A model generated the notes under the pieces. That model was not told the origin of the DNA, made no database searches, and saw only the letters and a list, made by a program, of their open reading frames with translations. Below are positions 8,493 through 15,738 of a stretch of DNA of 64,000 bases, piece by piece (position 1 is the first letter of the stretch; every line of letters begins with the position of its first letter). The DNA comes from Streptococcus cristatus. GTDB lineage: Bacteria > Bacillota > Bacilli > Lactobacillales > Streptococcaceae. The stretch is taken from positions 77,819 through 141,818 of the forward strand of contig NZ_RJPT01000004.1 of assembly GCF_003943515.1 (NCBI RefSeq). Reading direction: 5' to 3'. The translations under genes were made by a program, and so were the position numbers.

Positions 8493-11036
8493 CTAAACTG
8501 ATGCCTTGATTGCTTTCTCAACCGCTGCTTTTTCACGGGCAATCAAGGCAACACGCGCTGCGATTTCCTTAATTCCCATGCTGATGTTACGGCTGATAGC
8601 CATATCGTCTAGCTGCGGCTCAAAGAAAGCCTTGTATTCTGCTAGCCTTTCTGCTGTTTTGAAGGCATTAGCCGGATAAATAACGAATTTATCAAAGCTC
8701 ATGTCGCCTCCCAAAGCTGCCTTAATCCAATCCCAATTCTCACGCGCCCAAGTCCAAGCAGTAGCTTGAGTGAACTGATGATTTAAGAGAGGGAAATACC
8801 AACTCATAGCTAAATCTTGTGGTTTTACGACATCTTTGTTCTTCAAAGATTCCAAGATACGAGCAAGTGTCTCTGCGTCCTTAGTATAAGCCAAAGCAGA
8901 TGCCAATTGGCGTTTAAAGCTACCATCAACTGTTGAAACATAATCATTCAAGTATTGGTCAGCCAATTCCTTGCTCTCATCATGCTTGATTTGGTTAATG
9001 AGAATATGCAAGCGAATGGCCGCAGGCAATTTCTCCAAGTCCTCTTGATGAGCAGCAAAAATGCGACTTGCTTCTTGACTAGCTGCTTGATCATTAGCTG
9101 TAATCAGACCTCCTACAACGATCTGACGAACCAGCTCATCTTCATCACTTTCGCCTTCTTTTGCTTCAAAGCCTAGACGGTCAAAGTTGAATTTGCTGAG
9201 TTTAACAACCAACTCATGATAGGCTTTCTCGCACTCGCTTCCTTCGTCCACAAAGAGCTCAAGACCATTCAAAACGCCTTTAACTCCTGAGACAACCAGA
9301 TAAGAGGTTTCTTCTGTCAGTTTTTCAATAACTGGAACCAAATCAGCAAATGAAATGCTGCCTGCTTCAGCCAAGAGACGGCGCTCTTGCACCACTTGAA
9401 GCTTGCTGGTGCTATCCAAGTCTGTAATGGTATCTAAAATCTGCTCAAGCAAGATACCTTGATAGTCCGTGATATAGTGGGCTGTATTTTCCGTATTGAA
9501 GCGCAAAGCACCTTGGTTTTGAGCAGCCAAAGCAGAATAATTTGGAATTTCCAGCGTTTCTGTTTCCAGCGTTTCTGGCAAACCTTTCCAGTTACTATTT
9601 AAAGGCAAGACCCAAGTGCGTTTCTTATCTTCGTGCTCTCCGATAAAGAATTGTTTTTGAGAGAGTTTGAGGGTGTCGTTTTCTACTGTAGCTGTCAAAA
9701 CAGGGTAGCCTGGCTGTTCCAGCCAAGAATCCATAAAGGCTGCGACATCGCGACCAGAAGCAGCTCCCAAGGCATTCCAAAGGTCACGACCGATAGTATT
9801 TCCATACTGGTGTTTAGCAAAGTAAGCATTCAATCCTTTAGCAAAGGCTTCATCACCCAACCAACGACGAAGCATATGCATAAGGCGGCTTCCCTTAGCG
9901 TAAACGATAGCTGGATCAAACAAAGTATTGATTTCGTCGGGGTGCTTCACTTCCACATGGACAGACTGAACTCCGTCTGTCGCATCTCGTTTGAGCGCCA
10001 AAGGAACACCTGTGGTTTGGAAATTCTCAAAAATATTCCAGCTTGGTTCAATCGCATTAACACAGACGTATTCCATCATGTTGGCAAAGCTTTCATTGAG
10101 CCAAAGGTCATCCCACCACTTCATAGTGACCAAGTTACCAAACCATTGGTGAGCCAACTCATGAGCGATAACAAGTGCCACATCCTGACGGCTGGATACC
10201 GTAGAATTTTCATCTACTAAGAGGTAAATCTCACGGTAAGTCACCAGACCCCAGTTTTCCATAGCACCAGATGAAAAGTCAGGCAGAGCTACGTGCAACG
10301 ACTGAGGAATCGGATATTTGACACCGTAGTATTCTTCGTAAAATTCAATAGAGCGAACCGCAATATCCAAAGCAAACTCCAAATTGCTGGCTGGGTGGGC
10401 CTTAGTCGCATAGACTCCTACCAAGGTTCCATTCTTGGTTTTAGCAGTAATTCCTTGCATATCACCTGCAGCAAAAGCCAAGAGATAGGAAGACATGCGA
10501 GGCGTTCTTTCAAACTTCCAAATGCCTGTCGCTTTCCGGTTTTCAACGTCGATTTCAGGCATATTAGACAAGGCAAGTTCGCCTTCTACTTGGTCAAATT
10601 TCAAAGTCAAATCAAAAGTCGCTTTAGCTTCTGGTTCATCCACACTTGGAAAGGCTTCGCGGGCAAAATGGCTCTCAAACTGAGTAGAAATAATTTCTTT
10701 TTTCACTCCATCCACAGTATAGTAAGATGGGTAAATCCCCGTCATATTGTCCGTAATCTTACCTGTATAGGTCAAGGTTACTTCCACAGAGCCTGCGGAT
10801 GCTAATTCAACATAAAGAGCTTCATTGTCATTATCAAGAGTGAAGGGGCGAGCTTGTCCAGCCACTTCTACGGCCTCAATCGTCAAATCCTTTTGGTGGA
10901 GGGAAATTTTCTCAGCTTTAGCTTCACCGGTAATGGTAACTTTCCCTGAGAAAGTCTTATTCGCACGATTTAAATCCAAAAAGAGATCATAGTGCTCTGG
11001 AACAAAAGTATCAATAAAATGTGCAACTGCTTGCAT
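8493..11036 (-). CDS. pepN: Aminopeptidase N (lysyl aminopeptidase), M1 family
   Basis: Cytosolic zinc aminopeptidase that releases N-terminal residues from peptides, part of amino-acid supply. The 847-residue protein carries the M1 exopeptidase motif GAMENWG, the zinc site HELAHQWFGN followed by WLNESFA (second Glu ligand), and the long C-terminal ERAP1-like helical domain. The ATG at 11036 is preceded by GAGGAG and matches the streptococcal PepN start (MQAVAHFIDTF); the longer reading frame adds 20 residues without support. In related genomes pepN sits directly beside ciaRH, as here. Its upstream neighbour is normally the pst operon, but here the T7-like island is inserted between. Confidence 0.97.
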   Translation of the reverse strand: MQAVAHFIDTFVPEHYDLFLDLNRANKTFSGKVTITGEAKAEKISLHQKDLTIEAVEVAGQARPFTLDNDNEALYVELASAGSVEVTLTYTGKITDNMTGIYPSYYTVDGVKKEIISTQFESHFAREAFPSVDEPEAKATFDLTLKFDQVEGELALSNMPEIDVENRKATGIWKFERTPRMSSYLLAFAAGDMQGITAKTKNGTLVGVYATKAHPASNLEFALDIAVRSIEFYEEYYGVKYPIPQSLHVALPDFSSGAMENWGLVTYREIYLLVDENSTVSSRQDVALVIAHELAHQWFGNLVTMKWWDDLWLNESFANMMEYVCVNAIEPSWNIFENFQTTGVPLALKRDATDGVQSVHVEVKHPDEINTLFDPAIVYAKGSRLMHMLRRWLGDEAFAKGLNAYFAKHQYGNTIGRDLWNALGAASGRDVAAFMDSWLEQPGYPVLTATVENDTLKLSQKQFFIGEHEDKKRTWVLPLNSNWKGLPETLETETLEIPNYSALAAQNQGALRFNTENTAHYITDYQGILLEQILDTITDLDSTSKLQVVQERRLLAEAGSISFADLVPVIEKLTEETSYLVVSGVKGVLNGLELFVDEGSECEKAYHELVVKLSKFNFDRLGFEAKEGESDEDELVRQIVVGGLITANDQAASQEASRIFAAHQEDLEKLPAAIRLHILINQIKHDESKELADQYLNDYVSTVDGSFKRQLASALAYTKDAETLARILESLKNKDVVKPQDLAMSWYFPLLNHQFTQATAWTWARENWDWIKAALGGDMSFDKFVIYPANAFKTAERLAEYKAFFEPQLDDMAISRNISMGIKEIAARVALIAREKAAVEKAIKASV

Positions 11037-11104
11037 GTTTTTCTCCTCATCTAATTGAAGGGGCTGGTATTGAACCAACCTCCATTCAAAATTCATCTGT
11101 TACT

Positions 11105-11113
11105 ATTTTACCA
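11105..11113 (-). promoter_or_regulatory. Extended -10 promoter of pepN
   Basis: On the minus strand TGGTAAAAT lies about 70 bases upstream of the pepN start and fits TGnTAnAAT. No convincing -35 is visible. Confidence 0.5.
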
Positions 11114-11207
11114 TATTTAGTGACTTTATACTCATTCCAACTGACTCAAAATTGATTTTCATCTTCAGACATAAAGTAATCATTTTAAAGCTATCCTGTT
11201 ATTCACA

Positions 11208-11247
11208 TTTCTCCTCCTCAAAACAAAAAGACAAGCTTAGCCTGTCT
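11208..11247 (-). repeat. Direct repeat copy 1 = duplicated phoU terminator
   Basis: This 40-base segment is nearly identical (one extra A in the other copy) to 15021-15061 just after phoU. It contains the hairpin GACAGGC-TAA-GCTTGTC followed on the minus strand by a T-run, so it is a working-looking terminator, here after the last gene of the island (stop at 11281). The two copies mark the edges of the accessory block. Confidence 0.85.
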
Positions 11248-11280
11248 GATAGATTCGTCTCAAAGGAAAAGTGAAGTTCA

Positions 11281-11604
11281 TTATTGCTTTGATTCTTTCG
11301 TCAGTGCGTCCAATTTTTTATTGTACAAGCGTTTTTCTTCTTGACAGGCTTCATTCAGTCGATCTTCGTAACGCCTCATTTTCCGCTCGAAATCTTCTCG
11401 ATTTTCCTCAATTTGGTGTAATATATAAGATGAATCAGCAGGCGAACTATGAAGACAGAATGATATAACCCAATTGCTCATTTCTTCCGAAAAATTTCTA
11501 GCTTCCCGTTTCATCTCGTGATAATCCCATTCCAATTCACTGGCTTTTCTACGAAATGCTAGATGTTCATCATCTAATTGTGCTATTCGCTTTTTTGTAT
11601 CCAT
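11281..11604 (-). CDS. DUF3958-like small helical T7SS partner protein
   Basis: A 107-residue, highly charged, entirely helical protein with no signal peptide. Heptad-like stretches (KRIAQLDDEHLAFRRKASEL, then REDFERKMRRYEDRLNEA and CQEEKRLYNKKLDAL) suggest two coiled-coil helices separated by a short loop containing the only two cysteines but one (FCLHSSPADSS). The C-terminal pattern resembles DUF3958, the family of Lap2/Tla-type chaperone partners encoded beside LXG and TslA-type type VII effectors. It follows the 98-residue gene by 8 bases with a GGAGGG-type ribosome site. The family call is by eye and moderately sure; its role as an effector partner is inference. Confidence 0.65.
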   Translation of the reverse strand: MDTKKRIAQLDDEHLAFRRKASELEWDYHEMKREARNFSEEMSNWVISFCLHSSPADSSYILHQIEENREDFERKMRRYEDRLNEACQEEKRLYNKKLDALTKESKQ

Positions 11605-11612
11605 AATCCCTC

Positions 11613-11909
11613 CTACAGAATTGGACTCATCAAATTAGGCGTTGAGACTTCATTTAAGACATTCTTGATAGATTCGGCTGCTAATCCGGAAAAAGCACCT
11701 TCCAAATCGGCAGGAACTTGAACTGATGAGAATGATTTCATTGTCTCAGCCTGATCGGTGAGCCATTCTTGCAATAGACGACTTTCTTCAAGGAGAGTGG
11801 CTCTTTTAGCTGAGATTAAGCCTCGAATAGCCAGACGTTCCTGTATTCTCAGATACTCTTTTTTGATACGTTCTGCTTCCGCTCGATCTTCTATCATTGG
11901 TTCAATCAT
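11613..11909 (-). CDS. Small helical WXG100-sized partner protein
   Basis: Predicted 98-residue helical protein without signal peptide, the size of WXG100 proteins but lacking a WxG turn. The first half is a charged helix (RAEAERIKKEYLRIQERLAI), the second has a helix around LLEESRLLQEWLTDQAETM and an amphipathic C-terminal segment. The start ATG at 11909 has a strong AGGAGG seven bases upstream; a longer reading from 11933 would overlap the effector and lacks such a site. It sits 10 bases after the putative effector gene. By position it corresponds to the first of the two small alpha-helical partners (Lap1/TlaA position) of type VII effectors. No family assigned from sequence alone. Confidence 0.65.
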   Translation of the reverse strand: MIEPMIEDRAEAERIKKEYLRIQERLAIRGLISAKRATLLEESRLLQEWLTDQAETMKSFSSVQVPADLEGAFSGLAAESIKNVLNEVSTPNLMSPIL

Positions 11910-11919
11910 ACGCTGCCTC

Positions 11920-13257
11920 CTATAATTCCCCAAAAATCTGGCTACCTTTTTGGTCGATTTCTACGATTCTATCAGCTGCCTTGTTTAATTTACCTGCTAT
12001 ACTTGTCATTTTCTTCTGATATGAGTTGGCCGAAGAAAGAGTTGCTGCTTCTATTCCAGTATTCCAAGCTAGCTCAAAACTCAACTCAGATAGTAAACCC
12101 TCTATCTCTCCACCAGAAAGGTTATGAGCCAGCGTATACGCTGCTGATCGTAGTTCTGTTATGTGCTGAGAGACACCTTCCTTGGCATTTGCAAGTTTAT
12201 CTTTGATCGCCTGCTCATATACTTCAGCTTGTAACTGAGCCGCTTGCGCACTTGTACGAACAAGTTCCTCTCTCAAGCTAATCATCTGACTGCCTGTAGT
12301 CGTTTTCAAAGAAGCGTGCAGTTCATCAATGCGTCGTCTCTTTAAGGTGAGTAATTCTTGCTTAGAAGGTTCTGGAGCAAAAGAACCATATTTTTCTAAA
12401 TATTCTTTTACATAAGATTCTGGATCTGTACTGTCAAACCATGTCTCTAGCTTAGACAAGTCAAATTTTTCAGCAGATTTAGCCTTTCTTTTAGCAATCT
12501 CCCTCACTTGCTTTTCAGTCATGTCAGAACAAAAAAAACTATTTTTTACATACCATTCAAAATCAGGCCTATTACCTTTAATTTTCGGTAAGCCAGCATT
12601 ATGATGTTTTCCCTCTACAGTAAATACTTTTCCATACGGAATGATCCCCCCATGACCATCCCAACTTGTTAAATCTTTCCCCTGATCACTGTATGAATGT
12701 AAGTGTTTATTAAGATAATCAAATTCTTCATCACTAATCCCTCTATAATCGGCTGTATTTTTTGTTAACGAATTCCACGCACCCCAGTCCATGAAATTTG
12801 TAATCTTCTGGACTTTCATTTCCGCAGCTACTTTAGCAACTGCTGGTCCTGCTTGACTAAATCCTGACATATTACTGATATTAACTTCTTGTCCTATTCC
12901 AGCCATTTTTTTAGCCTTAGATAATGATTGGTTATAAAATTCCCGAACGTCCTTTGTCTGTTCTGTTAATTGATTTCTTGCCATTACTGCATTGAATCCA
13001 GATTCTAAAACATGATTATTAATGTCTCCACCGGGAGCTTGAGTTCCGGCAACAACAATGGTAGTTTGAGTGTAATCAACTTGTCCCTTAATAATTGGAG
13101 CTACTGTTACAGCTTGTGTAGTATTGTTGATTTCCTTTATTACTTTATATTCAATTCCACTCTTATCAGTAGTATAAGTCTGACCTTCATTTTTTTCCTT
13201 AATTATGTCAAGAACTTCAGTTTGCAGTTCCTGAACCTCCTCGTCTGTTAACGCCAT
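11920..13257 (-). CDS. Putative type VII effector: lipase-like N-domain, helical C-domain
   Basis: 445-residue protein. Residues about 35-230 read as an alpha/beta hydrolase: strand TTIVVAGTQAPGGD (66-78, oxyanion-hole-like), nucleophile elbow GFSQAG with Ser134, helix PAVAKVAAEM, strand KITNFMDWGA, acid candidates Asp191/195/200 and base candidates His202 or His218/His219. Residues about 295-445 are long amphipathic helices (KRRRIDELHASLKTTT, ELVRTSAQAAQLQAEVYEQ) resembling an LXG-type targeting domain placed at the C-terminus. There is no signal peptide. This is the reverse order described for the S. aureus T7 lipase TslA. The start overlaps the stop of the immunity-like gene by 10 bases with AAGGAG upstream. 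Neighbours are immunity-like genes upstream and two helical partners downstream. Enzymatic activity and secretion are inferences. Confidence 0.7.
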   Translation of the reverse strand: MALTDEEVQELQTEVLDIIKEKNEGQTYTTDKSGIEYKVIKEINNTTQAVTVAPIIKGQVDYTQTTIVVAGTQAPGGDINNHVLESGFNAVMARNQLTEQTKDVREFYNQSLSKAKKMAGIGQEVNISNMSGFSQAGPAVAKVAAEMKVQKITNFMDWGAWNSLTKNTADYRGISDEEFDYLNKHLHSYSDQGKDLTSWDGHGGIIPYGKVFTVEGKHHNAGLPKIKGNRPDFEWYVKNSFFCSDMTEKQVREIAKRKAKSAEKFDLSKLETWFDSTDPESYVKEYLEKYGSFAPEPSKQELLTLKRRRIDELHASLKTTTGSQMISLREELVRTSAQAAQLQAEVYEQAIKDKLANAKEGVSQHITELRSAAYTLAHNLSGGEIEGLLSELSFELAWNTGIEAATLSSANSYQKKMTSIAGKLNKAADRIVEIDQKGSQIFGEL

Positions 13258-13877
13258 TTGAAATGATCTCCTTTTCTAATTTGAGTATTAAATTTCACTT
13301 CAGCATGAGGACTTCCGTTTTGATTTTTTTCTATATTTTTTATTTGTCCAGCTTTGACTAAGGCCGATATATTATTATCAATTCGTTTACTTGTTGATAA
13401 TTTTGCTTTTTCCGGCAATACCTCATTATTAGAGATATTGACATAGCCGTCATCCACCTTTATTTCGATAACTTCATTGTCAAGTCCATCAAAGCTAAGT
13501 TGAATACTTCCACTACTTGTAAAACGGCCAAAATCTTCTTCTCCAACAGAACGTCCTAAATAAGCCTTATTACCATGATTGTCATAAATGACAGGCACAA
13601 TTGTTGCACGAAACATGCTCTGCCCATCCCCACCTTGGACAAAAATTGGTGAAAACTCTATTTTACTGACTCCTGAATAGTGCTCCTTGATATAAGTTGT
13701 CAACTGTTCTTCCAACAATCGAAATCCGCGTTTGTAAAGTTTTACTCCTTTATCGTCTAAAACGTCACTAACATTATACGGCGAGTTCTGGTGCTCAATC
13801 CATTTTGTCATACAGTGTCCCCCTCCTGAAACTAAGATAATTAATACAGCTATAATTGCAAGTTTTTTTTTCTTCAT
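13248..13877 (-). CDS. Membrane-anchored immunity-like protein, copy 1 (TipC-like)
   Basis: 209-residue protein with a single N-terminal hydrophobic segment (residues 4-22) ending in GGGHCMTKW. The Cys lacks a canonical lipobox, so either an anchor or a cleaved signal is possible. The exported part starts EHQNSPYNVSDVLDDKG and appears beta-rich (VQGGDGQSMFRATIVPVIYD; KVDDGYVNISNN). Size and topology, with the opening around NSPYN, resemble TipC-family proteins that protect against T7 toxins acting outside the membrane; this is a tentative match. It ends KGDHFKWR and its stop overlaps the effector start, which fits an immunity-effector pair. It is about 50 percent identical in its C-half and almost identical in its N-half to the copy at 14145-14774. 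Confidence 0.65.
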   Translation of the reverse strand: MKKKKLAIIAVLIILVSGGGHCMTKWIEHQNSPYNVSDVLDDKGVKLYKRGFRLLEEQLTTYIKEHYSGVSKIEFSPIFVQGGDGQSMFRATIVPVIYDNHGNKAYLGRSVGEEDFGRFTSSGSIQLSFDGLDNEVIEIKVDDGYVNISNNEVLPEKAKLSTSKRIDNNISALVKAGQIKNIEKNQNGSPHAEVKFNTQIRKGDHFKWR

Positions 13878-14009
13878 TAACTGCCACCTTTATGTCTAAA
13901 TGAAAACGAATCCATTAATTCTGTTTATAGTATATCACAATATAATATTTCTTGCCGACTTTTCCTATAATATTATCCATAAACAGAAACCTCCCCATTT
14001 AATCAAAGA

Positions 14010-14117
14010 TTATTCCCATTCTGAGTAGCTCTCTCTTTTAATTTCTAAGTTGTAGTCTATTTCAGCATTCGGACTTCCTACATCTGATTTCTTAACATCT
14101 TTTAGCCTTACTAAGTG
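14010..14117 (-). pseudogene. Truncated third immunity-like copy (C-terminal fragment)
   Basis: On the minus strand 35 codons before a TAA stop read HLVRLKDVKKSDVGSPNAEI and on to an EWE end. This aligns with the C-terminus of both full copies (LVDVKKSENGSPDAEV in the 14145 copy). There is no start codon and the reading frame is closed by a stop upstream. It is the 3' remnant of a third paralogue lying between the two intact copies. Confidence 0.8.
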
Positions 14118-14136
14118 TTATTTGATATAAACAATG

Positions 14137-14154
14137 TCATTCTGTCAACGCCAT
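14137..14154 (-). pseudogene. Ghost of an effector start overlapping the upstream immunity gene
   Basis: On the minus strand ATG at 14154 encodes M-A-L-T-E and then a stop. It overlaps the stop of the immunity copy (14145) by exactly 10 bases, the same geometry as the live effector start at 13257, whose protein begins M-A-L-T-D-E. It reads as the first codons of a lost effector gene, joined about 20 bases later to the truncated immunity fragment. Confidence 0.7.
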
Positions 14155-14774
14155 TCCAAATGGTCTCCTTTCCTAATTTCTGTATTATAGACAACTTCTG
14201 CATCAGGACTACCGTTCTCGCTTTTTTTAACATCTACGAGCCGATGTTCTTGAACTAAAGTTTCTATATTCTCATCCATTTTTGGTTTAGTTGATAATTT
14301 TGCTTCCACAGGTAATTTTTTACTCTCGGAAATATCAATAAAATCGTCACCAACTTTTAATTCTATGATTTCTTCATCCAAGCCATTAAAATCAAGCCTA
14401 ACATCCCAAAAACTACCATAATGACTGTAGGATTTCTCACCAATTTTTTTCCCCAAGTAAGCTTTATTGCCTTGTAAATCATAAATCACAGGAACAATTG
14501 TTGCACGAAACATGCTCTGCCCATCCCCACCTTGAACAAAAATTGGCGAAAACTCTATTTTACTGACTCCTGAATAGTGCTCTTTGATATAAGTTGCCAG
14601 TTGTTCTTCCAACAAACGAAATCCGCGTTTGTAAAGTTTTACTCCTTTATCGTCTAAAACGTCACTAACATTATACGGTGAGTTTTGATGTTCAATCCAT
14701 TTTGTCATACAGTAGCCCCCTCCTGAAACTAGAACGAACAAAATTGCCAGAACGACAATAATCTTTTTTCTCAT
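14145..14774 (-). CDS. Membrane-anchored immunity-like protein, copy 2 (TipC-like)
   Basis: 209 residues, same layout as the copy at 13248-13877: basic start, hydrophobic segment (about residues 4-21, GGGYCMTKW at its end) and an exported domain starting EHQNSPYNVSDVL. Residues about 20-100 are almost identical to copy 1 even at the DNA level, while the C-terminal half differs (KKIGEKSYSHYGSFWDV against RSVGEEDFGRFTSSGS). That mosaic pattern suggests gene conversion or selection for a new specificity in the C-half. It is the first gene of the island on this strand and lies next to an extended -10 promoter. It would be an orphan immunity protein, since its former partner effector is lost. Confidence 0.65.
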   Translation of the reverse strand: MRKKIIVVLAILFVLVSGGGYCMTKWIEHQNSPYNVSDVLDDKGVKLYKRGFRLLEEQLATYIKEHYSGVSKIEFSPIFVQGGDGQSMFRATIVPVIYDLQGNKAYLGKKIGEKSYSHYGSFWDVRLDFNGLDEEIIELKVGDDFIDISESKKLPVEAKLSTKPKMDENIETLVQEHRLVDVKKSENGSPDAEVVYNTEIRKGDHLEWR

Positions 14775-14832
14775 AATTATACCTCCATTGCAGTATGCTA
14801 TAAAACAAGGCTTTCAGCTATCACTTTCCTAC

Positions 14833-14841
14833 ATTGTAGCA
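14833..14841 (-). promoter_or_regulatory. Candidate extended -10 promoter of the effector island
   Basis: On the minus strand TGCTACAAT matches TGnTANAAT and lies about 60 bases upstream of the first island gene. No -35 is clear. It is the only promoter-like site seen between phoU and the effector genes. Confidence 0.45.
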
Positions 14842-15020
14842 TAATTTTTAGCATTATCCTCCATTTCTTTTTCAATCACTTCAACCAAAAGGGGGAATAC
14901 TTAGGTCATATCGATAAATTATCTTTTCGTTTTAGACCTTTTAATCCATTGAAATCCCAATTTGTCTGTTATCTACATGAAGTCTAAATATCTATCTTTT
15001 AAATTCGTCTCATCTCACCT

Positions 15021-15061
15021 TTTCTCCTCCTCAAAACAAAAAAGACAAGCTTAGCCTGTCT
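15021..15061 (-). terminator. phoU terminator = direct repeat copy 2
   Basis: On the minus strand GACAGGC-TAA-GCTTGTC forms a hairpin (two G-T pairs) followed by TTTTTTG, 13 bases after the phoU stop. The same 40-base block recurs at 11208-11247. Confidence 0.8.
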
Positions 15062-15073
15062 CTTTAACATATA

Positions 15074-15727
15074 TTATAATTCAATAATTTTACCCGTTTC
15101 AAAGTAAACGACCCATTCGCAGATGTTTTTGGCATAATCACCGATACGTTCCAAGAAAGAAATAACCTGAAAGTAATCACGGCCTGTAACGATGGCTTCA
15201 GGATTTTTCTTAATTTCTTCCGTAGCCAGATCACGAATGCTATCGAAATAATGGTTGATTTTTTCATCCATAGCTGCTACCTCATAGGCTTGATCTACAG
15301 AACCATTCAGGTAGAGATCAAGAGCAGCTTCAACGAAATTTTTCACATCGCGGCCCATCTTTTTAATTTCGTCCTCGACGGCTGGAATACGCTGTTCACC
15401 CTTCATACGAATAGCCGCTTTCGCAATGGATACTGCATGATCTCCCATACGTTCCAAGTCTGAAACGGCCTTGAGAACGGTCAAGACTGTACGAAGGTCT
15501 TGAGAAACGGGTTGTTGGAGGGCAATCATTTCAAATGATTTTTTTTCCAATTTCACTTCATATTCATTTACTTCTGCATCATCTTCGATGACTTCCTTTG
15601 CCAAGTCACGGTCATGTGTGACAAAAGCACGCACGGTGCGGTTGATTTGTGAGAGCACTTCTTGTCCCATTGCGTAGAACTGATTGTGCAATTTCTCCAA
15701 ATCTTCTTCAAATTGAGATCGTAACAT
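15074..15727 (-). CDS. phoU: PhoU phosphate transport regulator
   Basis: Cytosolic all-helical protein that modulates the PstSCAB transporter and the phosphate-sensing histidine kinase. The 217-residue protein has two PhoU repeats, each with the E/D-rich metal-binding signature: EVNEYEVKLE and LERMGDHAVSIA in the first, DEKINHYFDSI and LERIGDYAKNICEW in the second. Two ATGs are adjacent; the second (15727) gives the standard MLRSQFEEDL start and better spacing from AAGGAG. It is the last gene of the pst operon, 8 bases after pstB2, and is followed by an intrinsic terminator. Confidence 0.95.
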   Translation of the reverse strand: MLRSQFEEDLEKLHNQFYAMGQEVLSQINRTVRAFVTHDRDLAKEVIEDDAEVNEYEVKLEKKSFEMIALQQPVSQDLRTVLTVLKAVSDLERMGDHAVSIAKAAIRMKGEQRIPAVEDEIKKMGRDVKNFVEAALDLYLNGSVDQAYEVAAMDEKINHYFDSIRDLATEEIKKNPEAIVTGRDYFQVISFLERIGDYAKNICEWVVYFETGKIIEL

Positions 15728-15738
15728 CATTCAACTCC

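Noticed and set aside
8955..10805. Several plus-strand frames opposite pepN, one of 195 codons
   Set aside because: Antisense shadows of a strongly conserved gene; no ribosome sites, no recognisable domains.
11208..11247. Phage or integrative-element attachment site
   Set aside because: The repeated block is a terminator hairpin; no integrase, recombinase or tRNA gene is nearby. It is reported as a direct repeat only.
14860..14930. Open tail upstream of the island ending L-V-E-V-I-E-K-E-M-E-D-N-A-K then stop, which might be the remnant of another effector
   Set aside because: Only about 20 codons with no start and no match to the intact effector; could be chance.
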